DNA of 32,183 nt, from NCBI GenBank assembly GCA_001782015.1, contig MFNJ01000021.1, forward strand, positions 1 through 32,183, in the 5' to 3' direction. The stretch comes from Candidatus Levybacteria bacterium RIFCSPHIGHO2_01_FULL_36_15 (GTDB lineage Bacteria; Patescibacteriota; Microgenomatia; Levybacterales; GWA1-39-11). The notes beneath the pieces were generated by a model. The model saw nothing but the letters and a program-made list of their open reading frames with translations, was not told the DNA's origin and did not search any database. Shown one piece after another: positions 30,159-32,183 of this stretch. Positions within the stretch are counted from its first letter, which is position 1; each line of letters opens with the position of its first letter. Both the position numbers and the translations under genes were made by a program.

Positions 30159-32183
30159 AGGCATATACCTCTGGTATGGCTGCGTTTATTTTGCTGATAT
30201 AAGCCATTAAATTATTATCAAAATCTTTATTCACTCTGTTAAAACTTCCGCCAAAGTTGACAAATATAGGCATTGAGTCAAAGTCGGTAGGTTCAATAGT
30301 AAGGTTTTCAATAAGATGTTTCTTGATTAGTTCCAGCCATTTCTGCTGTTGTTCAGTGAGTGTCCTGCCGTCTATGACTTTCGCAATAGCCAAATCTATC
30401 CTCTCTTTGCCGGAGATCAATGGTTCTTCTTTGGCAGCGTGTTTAATCATTGAGATAATATCGGCAAGCGGATACTTGTAGGCACGACGTAGGTTCTCAT
30501 CAGTAAAACGCTCCGGGGTTTGTGAGAGCTTCTCTCTCAGTTCTTTGAGGGCTTTTGTACTCCACGATTTTGGCTTTTCCAAAACCACTTCTAATGCCTC
30601 AATATGTTCTGGATTTTCCTTAACAAACTTCTCAAATTGTTTTATGTATTCGTCTGGTTTTAATTCACTGCCATCAAGTGTTTTGAATAGGTATTCTGAT
30701 TTAACCGTATCTTCAACACCTATTGCCTTGATAAACTTTCTTGGAGGTTTGGGATAGTGAGTCAACAGCTCAATAAAATCTTTATTGGTAAGGAGTTGTA
30801 AGGTATTAACACGGTCTTTATCAAGTTTGTCTGACAATGACTTAGCAAACTCGCCAATATCTCCATTGGGAATAAACTTAGCAAGCATCTGTCTGCCTTC
30901 GGCACTGATTTCTTTATTGATCCGTTGTAGGCGCTTAACAAGACAGCGAGTGTTGTAATCAACATCTCGGTTATTAGCAATCTCAGTAATGACTTCCTCG
31001 ATGGTTCTTGTGGGTGGTAAAGGCGTGACTTGTGTGATACCGGTGGAGTTTTTGAATGCTTCAAGTAGAGATCCACCGAAACAATCAAAAACCGTAAAAT
31101 GCGACTTTGGAGCAGTTCCCATACCATTCGGGAAGTTACTACATAATCTTGTACCTCTTCCCATCATCTGCTCGAATAAAATGCGTGACTTTACTGGTCG
31201 TAAGAAAATAATGTTTTCAATCGCTGGTATATCCACACCGGTAGAAAGCATATCTACGGTAACGACAATGTGCGGTTCCGGTCTATTCCTGAACTCTTTA
31301 ATTCGTTGAAGTGGTCTATCAACTGTTGGTGAGCCAGTAATCTTTTGGACAAAGGCATCACCGCGACCAAAAATATCTCTACAAAGATCAACAAGCTGAT
31401 CTGAGTGCGAGGTATGTGGAAGATCGTTATCAGCAAAGATTAGGGTTTTTGGAAATCTACCAGTGTCTTTTTCTTGATCGAGTGCATACTTGGCATACTC
31501 TTGAATGATCTTTTTATTACTGTCAGGCGAGGTTACTTCTCTTTCGACTTCCGTTACTTCAAAATGTCTTTCGTCCTCCAATAAATCAAGCTGTTGGGCG
31601 CCGGTTTCTGGATTAACTTCTTCAACTTCATCACCTTCTTTAATGGTTATACCTTCGATCCTGACACCGGACTCTATCTTTACCGCATCATAGTCAACTA
31701 AATATCCATCTTTTACTGCTTGTTCGTAGCCATACCTATACACAATGTCTTTGAAATAGCTGGTGGTATGGGCTGCCGGAGTGGCAGTAAGCCCGATTTT
31801 GACTGCATCAAAGTGGTCGAGTACCTCGCGCCATTTGCTTACTTCCTGTGAAGTGTATCCTCTGTGGCACTCATCAGCAATAATCGTGTCAAAAGCGTTG
31901 ATAGGTATATCCAACTTGTCGGCATCATCTTCGGGATCATAATCACCAGACGTAGAGAACATTCCTTCTTTACCAAACAGGTTAATCTGCATTCTCTGGA
32001 TCGTACATACATAGATAAAGACCTGTGAACCGTCAGGATCAGTTAAATAACCAGTTGGAAGAACACTAAAATCAACCTTTTCATTATCGTCCAAGTAGTT
32101 CTTTTGAAATTTTTGGCTGTAGACTTGATAAATCTGGTTGAACTTCAAACCATTTTCCGCTTCATAGGCTGCAAACTCCATTA
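30145..32183 (-). CDS. hsdR: type I restriction enzyme R subunit HsdR (N-terminus beyond window)
   Basis: Motor and nuclease subunit of the type I system; 678 residues are visible and the frame runs off the right edge. Present: superfamily 2 helicase motif II D-E-C-H (about residue 98), T-A-T-P in motif III, T-V-D-M-L-S-T-G-V-D-I-P, and motif VI Q-M-M-G-R-G-T-R. The C-terminal part (about 400-678) resembles the EcoEI-type C-terminal domain that contacts the methylase. Missing from view: the PD-(D/E)XK endonuclease domain and Walker A, expected upstream on the minus strand. It is the visible head of the operon hsdR-hsdM-hsdS plus accessory genes; whether other genes precede it is unknown. Confidence 0.93.
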   Translation of the reverse strand, partial: MEFAAYEAENGLKFNQIYQVYSQKFQKNYLDDNEKVDFSVLPTGYLTDPDGSQVFIYVCTIQRMQINLFGKEGMFSTSGDYDPEDDADKLDIPINAFDTIIADECHRGYTSQEVSKWREVLDHFDAVKIGLTATPAAHTTSYFKDIVYRYGYEQAVKDGYLVDYDAVKIESGVRIEGITIKEGDEVEEVNPETGAQQLDLLEDERHFEVTEVEREVTSPDSNKKIIQEYAKYALDQEKDTGRFPKTLIFADNDLPHTSHSDQLVDLCRDIFGRGDAFVQKITGSPTVDRPLQRIKEFRNRPEPHIVVTVDMLSTGVDIPAIENIIFLRPVKSRILFEQMMGRGTRLCSNFPNGMGTAPKSHFTVFDCFGGSLLEAFKNSTGITQVTPLPPTRTIEEVITEIANNRDVDYNTRCLVKRLQRINKEISAEGRQMLAKFIPNGDIGEFAKSLSDKLDKDRVNTLQLLTNKDFIELLTHYPKPPRKFIKAIGVEDTVKSEYLFKTLDGSELKPDEYIKQFEKFVKENPEHIEALEVVLEKPKSWSTKALKELREKLSQTPERFTDENLRRAYKYPLADIISMIKHAAKEEPLISGKERIDLAIAKVIDGRTLTEQQQKWLELIKKHLIENLTIEPTDFDSMPIFVNFGGSFNRVNKDFDNNLMAYISKINAAIPEVYAYATN

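Larger units (their letters stand above)
21068..32183. mobile_element. genomic island at tRNA-Lys (left end; right end outside window)
   Basis: From the tRNA-Lys 3' end onward, gene content switches from housekeeping genes to a large serine recombinase, a small MerR/excisionase-type protein, a type I restriction-modification set and several rare accessory genes, running past the window edge. The left boundary is inferred from the recombinase gene abutting the tRNA. No second copy of the tRNA 3' end was found within the window, so the right end is not defined. Confidence 0.6.

Noticed and set aside
1-32183. Alternative genetic code (UGA read as Gly, as in some CPR lineages)
   Set aside because: UGA ends many genes exactly at ATGA overlaps (uvrA, the holin-like gene, secG, hsdS), and no conserved protein has an in-frame UGA at a Gly position. 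The standard bacterial code fits.
1-32183. CRISPR array
   Set aside because: No regularly spaced identical repeats of 23-40 bp were found; the only tandem units are the coding 27-bp repeats at 845-979 and the degenerate spacer repeat near 5444.

Overview
The window looks like part of a Candidate Phyla Radiation (Patescibacteria) genome, most likely a Microgenomates-type lineage. The evidence is an AT-rich, very compact genome with standard UGA stops, many 4-bp ATGA gene overlaps and few Shine-Dalgarno sites. Several promoters sit directly on the start codon, so their mRNAs would be leaderless. The gene content also fits: short UvrC, SecG joined to a membrane-anchored family 5 binding protein, and large fused membrane proteins. 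This placement is inference from style and gene content; no rRNA or ribosomal protein gene is present.

Positions 1-20440 are chromosomal backbone. In order they hold: the end of a SIS-domain sugar isomerase gene; a coiled-coil repeat protein; a PEP synthase gene followed 3 nt later by a divergent enolase; rsmI (convergent with enolase); a DedA membrane protein; lexA; and divergently uvrB. uvrB ends at a good intrinsic terminator. It is followed by a separate operon, uvrA - transglutaminase-like exported protein - uvrC, so all three nucleotide excision repair subunits lie beside the SOS repressor. Next comes an overlapping operon of a holin-like membrane protein, secG and a family 5 solute-binding protein. 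On the minus strand follow a polyprenyl-phosphate-type glycosyltransferase and a large LPG-synthase-TM/DUF2079 fusion, which together look like a cell-envelope glycan or lipid module.

Positions 20565-21075 carry tRNA-Arg(UCG), a small GIY-YIG protein whose reading frame runs into the next tRNA, and tRNA-Lys(CUU).

From the 3' end of tRNA-Lys to the window end lies an apparent genomic island. A large serine recombinase reads toward the tRNA, and its stop codon lies within the last three bases of the tRNA gene. A small MerR/excisionase-type protein diverges from it, followed by a gene of unknown family with a HEPN-like motif. Then comes one tightly packed minus-strand operon: hsdR (runs off the window), hsdM, hsdS, and five or six accessory genes. 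These include a protein with LanB C-terminal-like features, a 52-residue protein, a HEPN-motif protein with a Ser/Thr/Pro-rich tail, an HNH nuclease, a possible PD-(D/E)XK-like protein and another R-D-x3-H protein. Most of these genes are joined by 1-4 nt gaps or overlaps. The best candidate for something undescribed is this extended restriction-modification operon, which may be a composite defence system with DNA- and RNA-targeting parts.
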